The notes beneath the pieces were generated by a model. It searched no databases, was not told the origin of the DNA, and was given only the letters and a program-made list of their open reading frames with translations. From positions 86,580,001 to 86,644,000 of the forward strand of contig JAZHRO010000063.1 in NCBI GenBank assembly GCA_037157565.1: DNA of 64,000 bases, in the 5' to 3' direction. This document shows, piece after piece, positions 45,191-56,010 of the stretch. The stretch comes from Thalassia testudinum. Taxonomy: Eukaryota; Streptophyta; Magnoliopsida; Alismatales; Hydrocharitaceae. The stretch's first letter is position 1; each line of letters opens with the position of its first letter. Both the position numbers and the translations under genes were made by a program.

Positions 45191-46199
45191 AGCCAAGGGA
45201 GCTCACAATGTGGGCTTGGTTCAATCTATGAACCAAATACACCATGAACAACCCCTGACCATGTTCCAAGGAGGGACCTTTGATCCCTCAAACTTTGATT
45301 ACTCTTTCCCCTCTCCTTCAGCACCTTCTACCTTTGAAGATGCCTAGGCCATCAAGGGATTTTCTAAGCCAGACCCTTTCTCTAACACTTACAACCTTGG
45401 ATGGCGCAACCACCCAAACTTTGCTTGATCGAATAAAAAATAGAATCAATTCCAAAACCAACCTAGGCAAAACCCTCCCTCCTATCAGCAAGGTCCACCT
45501 ACTAAATCCCCTATAACCAGAATAGGGCGGCCCCTACACAGAACCAAATGGACACCCTGGTTAAAATGATGGCTGATATGAATCAGAAACATTAGGAGGA
45601 GATGGCATTAATAAAGGGACAGTTGAGCCAGCTGTTGGATAACAAACAATAGGGGTCCCTTCCTTCTCAACCACAACAGAACCCGAGGAATGAATGAATA
45701 GAGGCTGCAATCCTCAAGGGTTCCAATCAAATTAGGGAAAAGGCCACATAATCCAACAAGGCCCACAGACACCTCCTGGGTTTAGTGCTTCTTCTTCTTC
45801 TCAAGGATCTAACCATTGTTCCAATGCTTTAGCCAATGCGGTTACCTTAAGAAGCAGCACTCAAACCCAGGACCCCAAATGGCCAACCCCTCCGTGACTT
45901 CACTACCTGGGATGCTTGATTCTGAGGATGAGCGGAAGGAACCCAAGGATCAGGAGCCTGAACCATTTCAAACCCAAATACCATACCCTGAAGCCTTGGA
46001 GAAAATAAAGAAAAAGAGAAATGTGGCTGAGAACGAGGAGTTGGTGGAGATTTTTAAACAAGTATAGATTAATATACCTCTCCTCGATGCAATCAAGCAT
46101 ATCCCAGCTTATGCTAAATTTTTGAAGGATGTTTGTACACCTAAGCATAGGCTGAGAACCCAAGCACTTAGGAAGGTAGTGCTCTTGGAATAAGCTAGT
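45191..46199 (+). pseudogene. gag: TE-E Gag C-terminal spacer (decayed)
   Basis: Contains GWRNHPNFA (about 45400-45425), a Gln-rich coil-like part, and the frame 45816-46067 that is Glu/Lys/Pro-rich. It ends with PLLDAIKHIPAYAKFLKDVC (about 46078-46140), marking the junction to protease. Confidence 0.78.
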
Positions 46200-46885
46200 T
46201 CAATGATATTGAGCATCCTACCTCCGAAAAGAACTGACCCTGGAGCACCTCTAATATCTTGGAATATTGGTGACAAGATGTTTGATAGAGCACTCTTGGA
46301 CTTATTTGCTTCAATTAACTTAATCCCGACTATCCTTTATCACCAGTTTGGATTTGGGGAATTAAAGCCCACACCTGTGACTATCCAACTGGCTGATCGA
46401 TCTGTGAAAACCCCGAAAGGGGTAGTTGAGGATGTAATTGTTCGGGTTAAGGACTTCTACTTCCCAGTTGACTTTTTAGTCCTTGACATGGAAGTCCCCG
46501 AACAACTACAGAACACACCCATCATCCTGGGTAGACCCTTCTTGGCTACAGCCAAGGTGAACATTGATTGTGATACGAGATGTATGGAAATCGCCTTCGG
46601 AGATAAGAAGATGCAATTAGATATCTTCAAGGCAACTAAGTCTTTTGATTGCTGTTGGGTCAAGGAGTACGATCCCGTGGAAACCCTAGTTGAAGAATGC
46701 CTCACGGTAAGCTCTTTAGAAGACCATCTGATTCAACTAGTTGATAACTTCCCTGACCCATCCTAGTCCTTGGAGGTTGAAATCTGTAGAACTGATTACC
46801 ATCAGCAACCTCCCTTTGAGGAGATTGATGTTAATCAACTCCCACCCTTCCCTTACCCATCAAACATTGTCCCACCTGCACCTGA
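46200..46885 (+). pseudogene. pol: TE-E aspartic protease (nearly open)
   Basis: An open run of 187 codons from 46203. FDRALLDLFASINLIPTILY has the catalytic Asp but F where Gly is normal in D-L-G-A-S, probably inactivating. It is followed by FGELKPTPVTIQLADRSVKT, FYFPVDFLVLDMEVP, IILGRPFLATAKVNI and an amphipathic tail. The linker leads to RT. Confidence 0.92.
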
Positions 46886-48464
46886 ATTGAAGCCTTTGCC
46901 CAACAACCTTAAGTATGTCTTCCTAGGACCTGATCAGACTTTCCTTGTGATTATCAATGCACACCTAACTAGGGACCAAGAACTTAGGTTTACTACTACC
47001 CATTTTGAACATCAGGTAGCTATTGGGTGGACAATTTCTAACTTAAGGGGAATTAGCCCTATTTATTGTACTCACAAGATCTATTTGGAAGATGGGGCTC
47101 GACCTTCTTGCTAGATGCAAAGGTGATTGAACTCAAATATACGAGAGGTCATTAAAAAGGAAATAATCAAGTGGCTTGATGCGGAAATCGTCTACCCAAT
47201 TTCCGATAGCCCCTGGGTGAGCCCTACTCAAGTAGTACCAAAGAAGGTTGAGCTCACTATGGTCACAAATGACCAGGGCAAATCCATCCCCACCTGCAGC
47301 ATAATCGCATGGTAGGTGTGCATTGATTATAGGAAGCTTAATGAGGCTACTAAAAAGGACCACTTTCCCTTACCATTCATTGACCAGATTCTCGAACGAT
47401 TGACATGGTAGAAATATTTTTGCTTCTTGGATGGATATTCAGGATATAACTAGGTTGCTATTGCACCAGAGGACCAAGAGAAGACCACATTCACTTTCCC
47501 GTATGGCACGTTTGCATTCCACTGTATGGCATTCGGGTTATGCAATGCACCCGCTACCTTTCAGCGTTGCATGTTAGCTATCTTTTCAGAAATGGTAGGT
47601 GAATATTTGGAGATCTTTATGGATGATTTCTCTATGTTTGGAGGCTCATTCGACCATTGTCTTAGTAACCTAGAAAAAATCTTGAAGCGATGTATCGAGG
47701 TCAACCACATTTTAAGCTGGGAAAAGAGCCATTTTATGATTTAAGAAGGGATCATCCTTGGTCACATTGTCTCGTAGAGGGGCATTGAAGTTGATCGAGC
47801 TAAGGTTGATTTAATTTCCAAACTTCCACCTACTAGCTCGGTCAAGCAAATCCAATCATTCCTAGGACATGTTGGCTTCTATAGAAGGTTTATTAATGAT
47901 TTTGCCAAACTTTCCAAGCCTTTGACTGACCTTCTAGTCAACGACATACTTTTTGACATGGCACCTGATTGCAGCAATGCCTACAACACCATTAGGGATA
48001 CAAACTCAACTACACCTATTTTACAAGCCCCGGACTGGTCCCAGGAATTTGAGATAATGTGCGATGCATCAGATTTTGCTATTGGAGCAGTCCTAGGACA
48101 AAGAAGAGAGAAAAAACCCATGGTGATCTACTATGCAAGCAAAACTTTGGATGAGGCTCAACGGAATTATACTATCATGGAAAAAGAACTACTTGTTGTA
48201 GTTTCTAGAATAGAAAAGTTCAAATCATATCTTCTAGGATCCCACTTGACTATTTACACTGACCAGTCGACTATCCGGCATTTGCTAGCCAAAAAGGATG
48301 CTAAACCCAGGTTAATCAGATGGATCCTGCTCTTGGAAGAATTTAACCTGGAAATACACGACAAAGCCGAGTCCAAGAACGTTGTAGCCGACCACTTAAC
48401 CAGACTTCACCCAGAACACATTGGACCCTCATTACCCTTAATCGACACAATCCTTGATGAATAA
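46886..48464 (+). pseudogene. pol: TE-E reverse transcriptase and RNase H (stops, one frame)
   Basis: One frame with scattered stops. RT: ELKPLPNNLKYVFLGPDQT, VIKKEIIKWLDAEIVYPISD, VCIDYRKLNEATKKDHFPLP, FCFLDGYSGYN then TAG, AFGLCNAPATFQRCMLAI, catalytic FMDD at 47616-47627. Connection: SFLGHVGFYRRFINDFAKLS. RNase [49 protein letters not shown] and ADHLTRL, with D-E-D residues present. About nine stops were seen, mostly TAG at Gln or Trp codons. Confidence 0.93.
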
Positions 48465-49707
48465 CTTCTTACCGTGCATGGAAGGAGTCTACCCTGGTTT
48501 GCGGACTTATTCAACTATTTAGTGGTAGGGCAGACTCTGCATGGCTAGTCCAGACAGCAGCAGGATAAGTTCTTGGCTAAGGCCAAGCATTATTTTTGGG
48601 ATGATCCTATGCTGTTTAGACATTGTGCTGACCAAATCATTAGGAGGTGCATTCCTAAAGAGGAAGTTCAAAGTGTGCTATCCTTTTGTCATGACAAAGC
48701 CTATGGTGGCCACTTCTCTGGGAAGTAGACGGCTGCAAAAGTTTTGCAGTCTGATTTTTACTAGCCATCACTTTTCAAGGATGCACATAACTTTGCAAAG
48801 ACTTGCACTAGATGGCAGACCTTAGGGACTATGACCAGGAAAGATATGATGCCTCTACAACCCATCTTGATCATCAAAATTTTCGATGTCTGGGGCATTG
48901 ATTTATGGGTCCCTTCCCACCATCAAATGGTTTTGAGTATATCTAGTCTCAGTGGACTACGTCTCGAAATGGATTGAAGCCGTACCAACTCGAAAATGTG
49001 ACCATAAGGCTATCATGGACTTTGTTAAGAAAAATATCTTTTTCCGATTAGGGATACCAAAAGGCATGATCAGTGATGTTGGGAGTCACTTCATTAATGC
49101 CCAATTTCGTTCCCCACTTAAGAAATATGAGGTCACTCACTTAATTGCCACCCTGTATCACCCGCAAACAAATGGGAAAACTGAGGTATCAAATAGGCAA
49201 ATTAAAACTATTCTACAAAAAACTGTGAGACCTGAGCGGAAGGATTGGTCCACACGATTGGATGATGCCCTTTGGGCATACAGGACTGCCTTTAAGACCA
49301 TGATAGGCATGTTTCCTTATCGATTAGTCTTTGGCAAAGCTTGCCACCTTCCAGTTAAGTTGGAGCACCGGGCATACTGGGTTGTTAAGCAGTGCAATAT
49401 GGATTCCCAGATGGCTGGAACTCAAAGGAAGCTCCAACTCTCCAAGCTCGAGGAAATTCGTCGGGATGCTTACAAGAATAATAGACTTTATAAGGAGAAG
49501 ATGAAAGCCATCCATGACAAACATATTAATAGAAAAACTTTTAAGCCAAATCAGCAAGTCTGGCTATTTGATGCAAGACTTAAACTCTTCCCCGAGAAAC
49601 TGAGATCTAAGTGGACGGGACCATATCAAGTGGTCAAACCTTATCCCAACGTGGCGGTTGAAATTGCCAATCCCAAGACTGGGCAAACCTTCACTGTTAA
49701 TGGTTAA
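48465..49707 (+). pseudogene. pol: TE-E integrase (frameshifted, DDE triad intact)
   Basis: The N-terminal finger is damaged: SFCHDKAYGGHFSG is followed by stops, and CTRWQTLG has Trp in place of the last Cys. The first Asp stands in WGID, immediately before a one-base deletion near 48902. The main frame 48952-49707 then has [27 protein letters not shown] (second Asp) and [12 protein letters not shown] (Glu, 35 residues later). The C-terminal domain reads [36 protein letters not shown] and [14 protein letters not shown] and ends TVNG. It is the only copy here that keeps all three catalytic residues. Confidence 0.92.
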
Positions 49708-49906
49708 TGACTAAAACACTTTCTTGCCCAGATCCCCCTAAAGGAAGTTGTGACCCTCATTGGGAGTTAAACTACAATTGCGCCTACCTGGAGGCATAAA
49801 ACTTAGCGCTTCATGGGAGGCAACCTAGAGGTTTCAGCTGACCGGATTCACAATTAAACCTCAGGTGATTTCTTTCCCTAATCCTTTGTATACATTTATT
49901 TTTCCA

Positions 49907-49938
49907 ATGAGGACATTGCCCAACTTAGGCATGGGGGA
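49907..49938 (+). other. Internal PPT-like module of TE-E
   Basis: GAGGACATTGCCCAACTTAG followed by GCATGGGGGAGTGG, 200 bases after integrase. Confidence 0.68.
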
Positions 49939-50733
49939 GTGGTAATTCATAGGATTTTAGTACAAAATTGTCAGCTTGAACTATTTTTTTTTCTTTTTAT
50001 ATAAGAAAAAATTAAAATTAGGAAAAGAAAACTTAGGTATCAGAAGCTTGTCGACTTTAGGAAATGATATGTTAGGGACCTAATTGTCGAATCCCTACTC
50101 GGAGAGGGTGAGATCAGTGTGACGTAAAAAATGCAGAATTGAAATATAAACAATCTCACAAAATAAGCAATCACACAAAGTACATGAAGATTTATAGGTG
50201 GAAACCCAAACCGGGTAAAAACCACCACCTAACCCTCTCGAGTTAGGATTTTCCGATCAACCAAGTTGATCAAATCCACTAAACGAATCACTTTAAACGA
50301 GGGTGATTCAACCTCAATTACAACCACGCTACAAGTGTGAGGGAGCGTTCCTCAACCCTTTCTCTCCACGAGAAGGATTTTGTCCCACGAAGGAGACGGG
50401 AATTCGCAAAGCGAATACCCAACCAAATAACAAGGATAAAATAACAAATAATCCTATAGAGCCAACAAAGTAATTTTAAACCTAAGCTTCTATAGGAATT
50501 AAGAAACTCCCCTTTGCAAGGAGTGCGTCGAGTTGATGACGCGGTGTGTGAGCCACGCGATGGCGCAACGTCGCTGTCGTGAACTACGGCGGGAGAGTGG
50601 GTACGCAAAGCTTGATGCTCTCAAGATGTAGAACTTGAGCTTAGAGAGCAAGAGAGACACAAAATGGTTTGAAAGTGTATTGCAAGGTGCGTTTCTTGTG
50701 TATCTAGGTGTGTGTTTGTGTGCAAGAGGTTCC

Positions 50734-50749
50734 CCTCTATTTATAGAGG
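50734..50749 (-). promoter_or_regulatory. TATA box of solo-I
   Basis: The minus strand has CTATAAATAG within the palindrome CCTCTATAAATAGAGG. Confidence 0.6.
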
Positions 50750-50864
50750 CCTTAGGAAGGCTTTGGATGGCTTAGGAAAGGCTCCATAGTCGTTGGGTGC
50801 AAAGCCCAAGTGAATCAACCAGAAATCAGGAACAATCATTGCACTGACAGGGTAATTAGACGTC

Positions 50865-51390
50865 TGATTCTGGCATCAGACGTCTGGAAGACCACTTTAA
50901 GACGTCTGATTTCAAGGTTAGACATCTGATTTCGTGCGGGTTCCTTCCTGACTTGAAACAGATCTAAACAGGGTTCTAGCGCAAGTCCATCAGACGACAT
51001 ACAGGACGTCTGGCACTATGTCTGGACGTCTGGAAACCTACTTTTTCGTGGGAATGGATTTGCAACGGCTAGAAAATCTCTAAGAAGATATTTTCGGGTC
51101 AGTCGAGGCAAAACTGTCAATTATCAGACGTCTGGAAGGGCTTAAGGACGTCTGATAAGGCTCTAACGGTCATATCCTTGAGTGTATGCTAAGAGAGCCA
51201 ACGGTCCACTAATTGGACGTCTGGAAAAGTCATCAGACATCTCCTAAGACGTCTGGTCTAAGGTTTGGATGTCTGATTTCATCGGACAGAACTAGCTATG
51301 TGTAACCTAAATGTTATCAGACGTCCGAATCAACAGTCAGACGTCTTAAAACACATTATCAGACGTCTGATTTGGGAATTATATGTCTGG
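50865..51390 (-). promoter_or_regulatory. GACGTC (C-box) array in U3 of solo-I
   Basis: Twelve exact GACGTC hexamers within about 520 bases, usually as CAGACGTCTGG or AGGACGTCTG, plus several one-base variants (GACATC, GATGTC). GACGTC is the C-box, an ACGT-core site for plant bZIP factors. The array lies upstream of the minus-strand TATA box. Confidence 0.7.
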
Positions 51391-52055
51391 AAATGCTGTT
51401 TGAACCCTATATTGGTTTTCTAAGTTCTCTAAAGAAAGCCTAAGTATCCTAGGGTTGTGCCGGTGTTCCTAGGACTACTATTAGGGTACTTTGAGGCTCT
51501 TTAACATAATTTTCTAAGGAAATAAAGAGCAAGAAAATAACGAAAAATGTACATGAAAGGAATAAAATGGAATTCTATCCTATTCTTCTTGTCCTTCCAT
51601 CTTCAATCTATCGCTCCTCGTGAATCCCCTCTGTTCTCCATCAAGCTCCTCCAATCCGTCCTGGATGCGAGCTCGAATTCCGTCTAATCACGTCTACATT
51701 TGCAATTGACCTGAAATCTAAGACTCCAAGTGCAAATGTTAAATAACACATGTTTTGTTATCATCAAAACAAATGATCGTGGTGCTCTAGCACCAACAAT
51801 AATCGCCAAGACCCTTCAGGTCTTCAGACTTAATCAGTTCTGGTGTCCACTAAAATGTGGACTTGGTCTTGAGTCCTGGCCACCTTAATGCATATTAATC
51901 TGGTCAATAAAGTAGGGTGATAAGTATATGACTTATCAACAACCCATCCTGTGATTTGGGGGATTTTTAGTCTAAGCATCTACACATGTTTTGCATTGAC
52001 TTACTCATTGGCGATTCTAACGGAAATTAGGTAGCTAATGAAATTTCTAGGGTGG

Positions 52056-52292
52056 CATGGCTGGCAAGTTGTCATGGGTAATAGCCCATTGGTAGGTTGT
52101 GTAGAGCCTAACCACAGGATCATTCTCTTCTACTACTGCCTTTAGGTAAATCTTAGATCAGGAAAGCCACCTGCTTAAAAAAAAAAATAGAGAGAAAATA
52201 GAAAAGGAGAAAAGAAATAAGAAATAAGCCATACTTCACCGCACGAGTATGGCTGGCAAGTTGTCGTGGGTAATAGCCTATTGGCTGGTTAT
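52056..52292 (+). repeat. Spaced direct repeat in TE-E 3' region
   Basis: ATGGCTGGCAAGTTGTC...GGGTAATAGCC is found at 52056-52099 and 52249-52292, about 150 bases apart. Both copies also exist in TE-F, so the duplication predates the split of the two elements. Confidence 0.8.
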
Positions 52293-52858
52293 CCAGGTCC
52301 CAACTCATAAAATGCACAAGAATTCCAAAACACTTAAGGAAGAAGCAGGGAAGTAGCATAATCTGGGGAGATATGCACTGGGTTTTCCCTTATGTTGACC
52401 CCACAAAAGTAAAAAGTAGAGAGAAAGCTACTGGTCAGATAGATACACCTTTTTGCAACATTTATTTTTCTTTTGGGTCACTTAGGGGCATAGAAACTCA
52501 AAATCTATTTTAATTGCCATTGAGTGAGTCTATCACTATCACAATAAGATGCTTAGAACTAAGAATCCTTTTCGAGTCTTGGGTGGATTGGGTAGCCATA
52601 AAAAGTTACCCTGAAATCCTAAACACCAAAAATCCAAAAAAAATTAGAAAAGATGAAAAAGGAAAAAAAATGTATTTGCTTCTATACAGAATAAGGCGAG
52701 GACTCAGGTGGTCAGCATTTTGGTAGGCAACCTAGGCATTGTTGAGTCTTAGCGAGTTAGATTCTTAGCAGAAATTTCCTACAGTTGACAAATGACTTCT
52801 ACCAAAGCAATCAATTCCTAATTTTAGTTGTAAATAACATTTAGATCAAACCTTGCTA

Positions 52859-52887
52859 TTGACTAGCAAGGGGTGGGCATGGGGGTA
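52859..52887 (+). other. TE-E polypurine tract
   Basis: GACTAGCAAGGGGTGGGCAT then GGGGGTA up to the 3' LTR. Confidence 0.85.
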
Positions 52888-53353
52888 TGACGACTCTACA
52901 ATGTTCTATGTTAATATTATCAATTAGAGTCAATTTCGGGGATACTTGTGTGATAATGACATATTATAATGGGCTTGGGAGCATTGCATGCATATTGCTT
53001 GATCTTTACATTTTAATCGCTTAGAATCAATGTTTAATGACCATGTGCACAAGTACATTTTGAAATAGGTCTCAGATGAGCGATTGGACCATATGGATGG
53101 ATCCAGATTGACAAACGGTGTCCAACGGACTTAAAATCATCCCAATATGACCTCCATAGCTCCCACAACAAGCTCAAGAAGTCCTGACCGTTGATCCACT
53201 AATCAATGACCCAAAATGCGACACGTGGCTGCTGCTAATGCTTTCCCATCGCACTTCAATTGATCCTTCATCGTGTGTTCACCTCCATTAGATCTTCATC
53301 CAACGCACGCCATCGCTTGAATGCTGCGTCGTCGCCGTGACTATCCGCGTAGA

Positions 53354-53405
53354 TAGCACAGCAGTCGGAGGCCCTCTCCACTCTAGCAGGCGTGGGATTG
53401 AATCA
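53354..53405 (+). promoter_or_regulatory. tRNA-like module in TE-E 3' LTR (decayed)
   Basis: Matches 19693-19744 with one change in the A-box and two in the B-box. Confidence 0.5.
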
Positions 53406-53763
53406 TAGAGGCACCTCTCCTCGCTTGCCCCAATTGAAAATTGGTTCGTTCGATCTAATATATGGTCAAGAAGTGGGCACGACGAGTGCCATCCAGCCAT
53501 CCACGCGAAATGCGCGTGATCACGCACTCGAGTACGCCTAATCCAACACACGTAGGGCACGATTTGAGGCACGGGTGAGGTTTGAATCTAGCCATCCGAT
53601 CTTAAATCGGACAGCTTAAACGACTCGTGCACTATGCGTGCATAGAGGCAGTTAGAGATTTGAGGCGCAAGGGTAGGGGCAAGGGCAACGGATGCGGTGG
53701 GTCTTTAGAGACATTTTGAATGTCGCAATGGACCCAATGACAAATTTAAGCCCTTTCCTCAAC

Positions 53764-53770
53764 TATAAAA
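53764..53770 (+). promoter_or_regulatory. TATA box of TE-E 3' LTR
   Basis: TATAAAA before a GGGGCCC stretch, matching 20103-20110. Confidence 0.6.
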
Positions 53771-54300
53771 GGGGCCCTTCCCCTCCCATTTGCATCCATC
53801 ATCCACCTAAGAGATACCACCACCTTCTAGAGCTCTAAGCAAGGTCTTGAAGTCGCCTAGCCACCGCTGAAAGCTCCTCCACCGCCATGGCTACCTCGAC
53901 ACCATCTTCTCTCTTGTCTTAGTTTGATTTTATGTGGTAGTGTAGTACATGTTTTTCATTTGAAGTATTGATCTATATTTTGTTCAACATAACATTTGAT
54001 AAATAATAAAATACATCTTTTATATATTATTCGCATCATGATTCTCTAACCTTATTCCCCCCTCTCTCTATCTCTCTCTCTCTCCCCTTCTCTCTCCATA
54101 TCTCTCTCTTTATCATTCTCTCCTTTTGCAAGCGAATCAAAAGTGATATTTTTCTAACAGGAAAGTGATTAGTGGATTCAATACTTTGCCTCCATGTGTT
54201 CGACACTTGGACTGACATCTGATTATTTTCTAAGAAAAATTAACATCATAAAACACGCTACAACGAACAATTTTTACGCAAATGCATCTGACGAACGTCA

Positions 54301-55454
54301 TTAATGCAGTCACGATTGACTATGTTGCAAGTGGCGAATCAGTGGGAATCCCCGCACATCAAAACCATCAGATTTTTGCCATTGATTCTATTTCTCCAAC
54401 TCCTACTCCCACTTCTGAATCTGACCCACTCGTGATTGAACTGAAGCCCTTTCCTAACTCACTTGAATGTGTTTTTAGGAAAAAATGAGACATACCCAGT
54501 TATCATTAGTGCTCACTTAACCCAAGAATAGGAATATCAATTGATTTCTATATTACAAGATCATGGGGCTGCTATTGGGTGGAGTATTGCTGATCTCCGC
54601 GGAATTCACCCCTCATATTGTACTCATCACATTTACACGGATGAGGAGGTGAAACCCTCGAGACAACCTCAACGATGGCTGAACTCGAATATGCTAGAGG
54701 TTGTTAAGAAGGAGATCATCAAATGGCTGGATGCAAGCATTATATACCGATCTTTGATAGCCAATGGGTGAGTCCAATATAGGTTGTGCTCAAGAAAGTA
54801 GGACTCACCGTAATAAAATACGATAAGGGTGAATCCATCCCAACACACACCACGACATCATGGCCGGTTTGCATAGATTATAGGAAACTAAATACAACTA
54901 CCCAAAAGGATCACTTTCCTTTATCGTTCATTGATCAGATCTTAGAGCGGTTAGCTGGGAGCAGTTTCTTTTGCTTGTTGGATGGATACTCTGGGTATAT
55001 CCTGGTAGCAATTAGCTCGGAAGATCAAGACAAGACCACATTCACATGTCCCTTTGGAACAATCGATTTCAAGCGAATGCCCTTCGGCCTCTGCAATGCA
55101 CCAGCGACATTTCAGAATTGCATGATGGCCATCTTCTTTGACTTGATAGGGGATTATGTGGAGGTGTTTATCGATGATTTCTCCATTTTGGGAGATGATT
55201 TCGCATCTTGTCTTGATAACCTCACCAAGATCCTAAAATAGTGTATCGAAGTAACCCTAGTACTCTCATGGGAGACAAGCCATTTCATGGTGAGGGATGG
55301 CATTGTACTAGGCCACAGGATCTCTTCTGATGAACTCTAGGTTGACTGAGCTAAATCTGAAATCATATACCGATTAACTTCACCTACCTCAGTTAAATAA
55401 ATCAGAATATTCTTACATCACGTCGGATTTTACCAAAGATTTATACAGGATTTC
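54301..55454 (+). pseudogene. pol: TE-D linker and reverse transcriptase (decayed)
   Basis: Linker: VIELKPFPNSLECVF (54282-54488). RT: VVKKEIIKWLDASIIY, VCIDYRKLNTTTQKDHFPLS, FCLLDGYSGYILVAISSEDQ, KRMPFGLCNAPATFQNC and catalytic FIDD at 55167-55178. Then VEVTLV-like thumb text with stops and frameshifts. The start overlaps the right TSD of TE-E, so the coding sequence was split between protease and RT. Confidence 0.9.
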
Positions 55455-56010
55455 TTGAAAATCGCGTGCCCATTGATGAATCTCTTGGTATTCGATGTCC
55501 CATTTGATTTTAATGCCTCATGTCTCAGTGCTTTCGAGACTTTGCGAAGTGCTATTTCTGATTTGCTAATTCTCCAACCACCCGATTGGTCGCTCGACTT
55601 CGAGATGATGTACGACGCATCCGATTTCACCATTGGAGCTTTTTTAGGCCAAAGTCGGGAGCGACAACCTTTTGTTATATACTATGCTAGAAAGATGCTG
55701 AATGAGGCTCAGCGTAATTATATTGTCACTGAAAAGGAGCTACTAGAGGTAGTATTTGGGTTGGAGAAATTTCGCTCATGTTTACTAGGGTCCAAGGTGA
55801 TAATTTTCACAGACCACTCCGCCCTTCAGCATTTGCTGGCAGAAAAGGATGCCAAACACCATCTTATTAGATGGATCCTTCTCTTATAGGAATTCGATGT
55901 TGAAATATGTGACAAAGTCGGAGCACAAAATGTTGTGGTTGATCACTTATCTAGACTAGACCCAACCCACATCCATATTCTCTATCGATTTCTGATAAAT
56001 TCTTGGATGA
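55455..56010 (+). pseudogene. pol: TE-D RNase H (decayed)
   Basis: The open frame 55455-55889 shows FEMMYDASDFTIGAFLGQ (Asp), TEKELLEVVFGLEKFRSC (Glu) and VIIFTDHSALQHLLAEKDAK (Asp). After a stop come [20 protein letters not shown] and the spacer to integrase. Confidence 0.9.

Larger units (their letters stand above)
50070..51798 (-). mobile_element. solo-I: probable copia-type solo LTR inside TE-E
   Basis: On the minus strand it runs from TGTTGGTGCTAGAGC (51798) to GGTCCCTAACA (50070), 1729 bases; TGTTGG...AACA ends are typical of Ty1/copia. The homologous stretch of TE-F (about 34711-34729) has no such insert. A palindromic TATA box (50734-50749) and a cluster of GACGTC boxes upstream give the minus orientation. 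Flanks TGATA (50065-50069) and ATAAT (51799-51803) do not form a clean TSD; only ATA is shared. Confidence 0.75.
49708..52858 (+). other. TE-E 3' untranslated region (contains solo-I)
   Basis: Non-coding between integrase and PPT, homologous to the TE-F 3' region. It contains an internal PPT-like module (49907-49938), solo-I (50070-51798) and a spaced 45-base direct repeat (52056-52099, 52249-52292). No env-like frame. Confidence 0.75.
19234..54300 (+). mobile_element. TE-E: Athila-like Ty3/gypsy retrotransposon, hosts TE-F
   Basis: 5' LTR 19234-20614, PBS 20620-20637, leader 20638-21338 continuing at 43621-44171, gag-pol 44172-49707, 3' region, PPT, 3' LTR 52888-54300. The TSD TTAAT is exact at 19229-19233 and 54301-54305. 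TE-F lies in its leader and solo-I in its 3' region; without these it is about 11 kb, usual for Athila. gag, PR, RT and RH remain in one frame with scattered stops; integrase is frameshifted. It interrupts TE-D between protease and RT. Confidence 0.93.
52888..54300 (+). repeat. TE-E 3' LTR
   Basis: TGACGACTCTACAATG to GAACGTCA, 1413 bases; pairs with 19234-20614. Followed by TSD TTAAT. It has a TATA box at 53764-53770 and a decayed tRNA-like module (A-box TAGCACAGCAG 53354-53364, B-box-like GGATTGAATCA 53395-53405). Confidence 0.93.

Noticed and set aside
50865..51390. CRISPR-like array of short palindromic repeats
   Set aside because: Spacing is irregular, the repeat is only about 10 bases and the setting is a plant LTR.
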